From DASQBT01 sp963782495 (GTDB taxonomy: Bacteria; Pseudomonadota; Gammaproteobacteria; Burkholderiales; Thiobacillaceae), in assembly GCA_963782495.1 (NCBI GenBank), contig CAWAJU010000010.1, positions 1 to 64,000 on the forward strand: DNA of 64,000 nucleotides. The letters are read 5' to 3'. Shown piece after piece: positions 63,907 through 64,000 of this stretch. A program made the position numbers and the translations under genes. Numbering within the stretch: position 1 is the first letter of the stretch; every line of letters begins with the position of its first letter. A model generated the notes under the pieces. That model ran no database searches. It saw only the letters and a list, made by a program, of their open reading frames with translations, and was not told where the DNA came from.

Positions 63907-64000
63907 TCGAACGTCTGGCCGTCATCGGCACCGGTCTCATCGGTGGATCGTTTGCCTTGGCCTTGAAGCAGGCCGGGCAGGTTGGGACTGTGGTGGGCGC
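63897..64000 (+). CDS. tyrA: Prephenate dehydrogenase, N-terminal fragment
   Basis: The frame starts at ATG 63897 inside the hisC end and runs off the window edge. It begins MPLIERLAVIGTGLIGGSFA, the NAD(P)-binding start of prephenate or arogenate dehydrogenase. The order pheA-hisC-tyrA supports the call. Confidence 0.88.
   Translation, partial: MPLIERLAVIGTGLIGGSFALALKQAGQVGTVVG

Overview
The window is high-GC bacterial DNA with dense, strand-clustered operons. Gene content and order point to a motile betaproteobacterium of the Nitrosomonadales/Rhodocyclales type. The supporting blocks are sdhB-sdhE-gltA-sucA-sucB, an flhDC-driven flagellar cluster with two stator pairs (motAB and motCD), ubiG beside an mtaD-like deaminase, and gyrA-serC-serA-pheA-hisC-tyrA. 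The species cannot be named from the sequence alone.

Layout. 1-7023: two very large minus-strand genes of unknown function, the first running off the left edge and the second a DUF6603-type protein, separated by about 870 bp of intergenic repeats. 7344-14110: TCA-cycle operon sdhB, sdhE, gltA, sucA, sucB, with six tandem 111-bp units between sdhB and sdhE. 14177-18970: minus-strand housekeeping genes (secreted protein, DUF4197, PhoH/PIN, Bcp, Smr, TrxB). 19085-25008: ftsK, a small membrane protein, lolA, rarA and serS on plus, then mltF on minus. 26562-33598: tRNA-Ser(CGA) followed by a 6.9-kb integrated island bounded by a 17-bp direct repeat of the tRNA 3' end. The island has a tyrosine integrase, an AlpA-like regulator, a primase-polymerase/ATPase, a terminase-small-subunit-like gene and an iteron-like region, and no capsid genes. 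33711-36729: a small conserved gene, clpS and clpA. 36730-37505: non-coding, with a possible small RNA on minus. 37506-42352: dTDP-L-rhamnose genes rfbBACD and manC. 42653-54391: flagellar cluster flhDC, a membrane methyltransferase, motAB, flhB, flhA, flhF, flhG, fliA, motC, motD. 54482-56528: ubiG and mtaD-like on minus. 56821-64000: gyrA, then serine and aromatic amino acid genes, ending inside tyrA.

The most unusual signal is a dispersed repeat family that starts exactly at a GTG start codon. In two places it forms head-to-tail arrays of exactly 111 bp (37 codons) between co-transcribed genes: six units between sdhB and sdhE, and three between flhB and flhA. Each array overlaps the upstream stop codon as GTGA, stays open in frame, and each unit ends in a Shine-Dalgarno-like sequence placed for the next start codon. 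A single diverged copy follows manC. The hairpin in the core shows a compensatory base change between loci.

Other points of interest are the large unknown gene pair at the left edge, a 2-oxoglutarate dehydrogenase whose E2 has no visible E3-binding domain and whose E1 lacks the usual N-terminal segment, and the satellite-like island.
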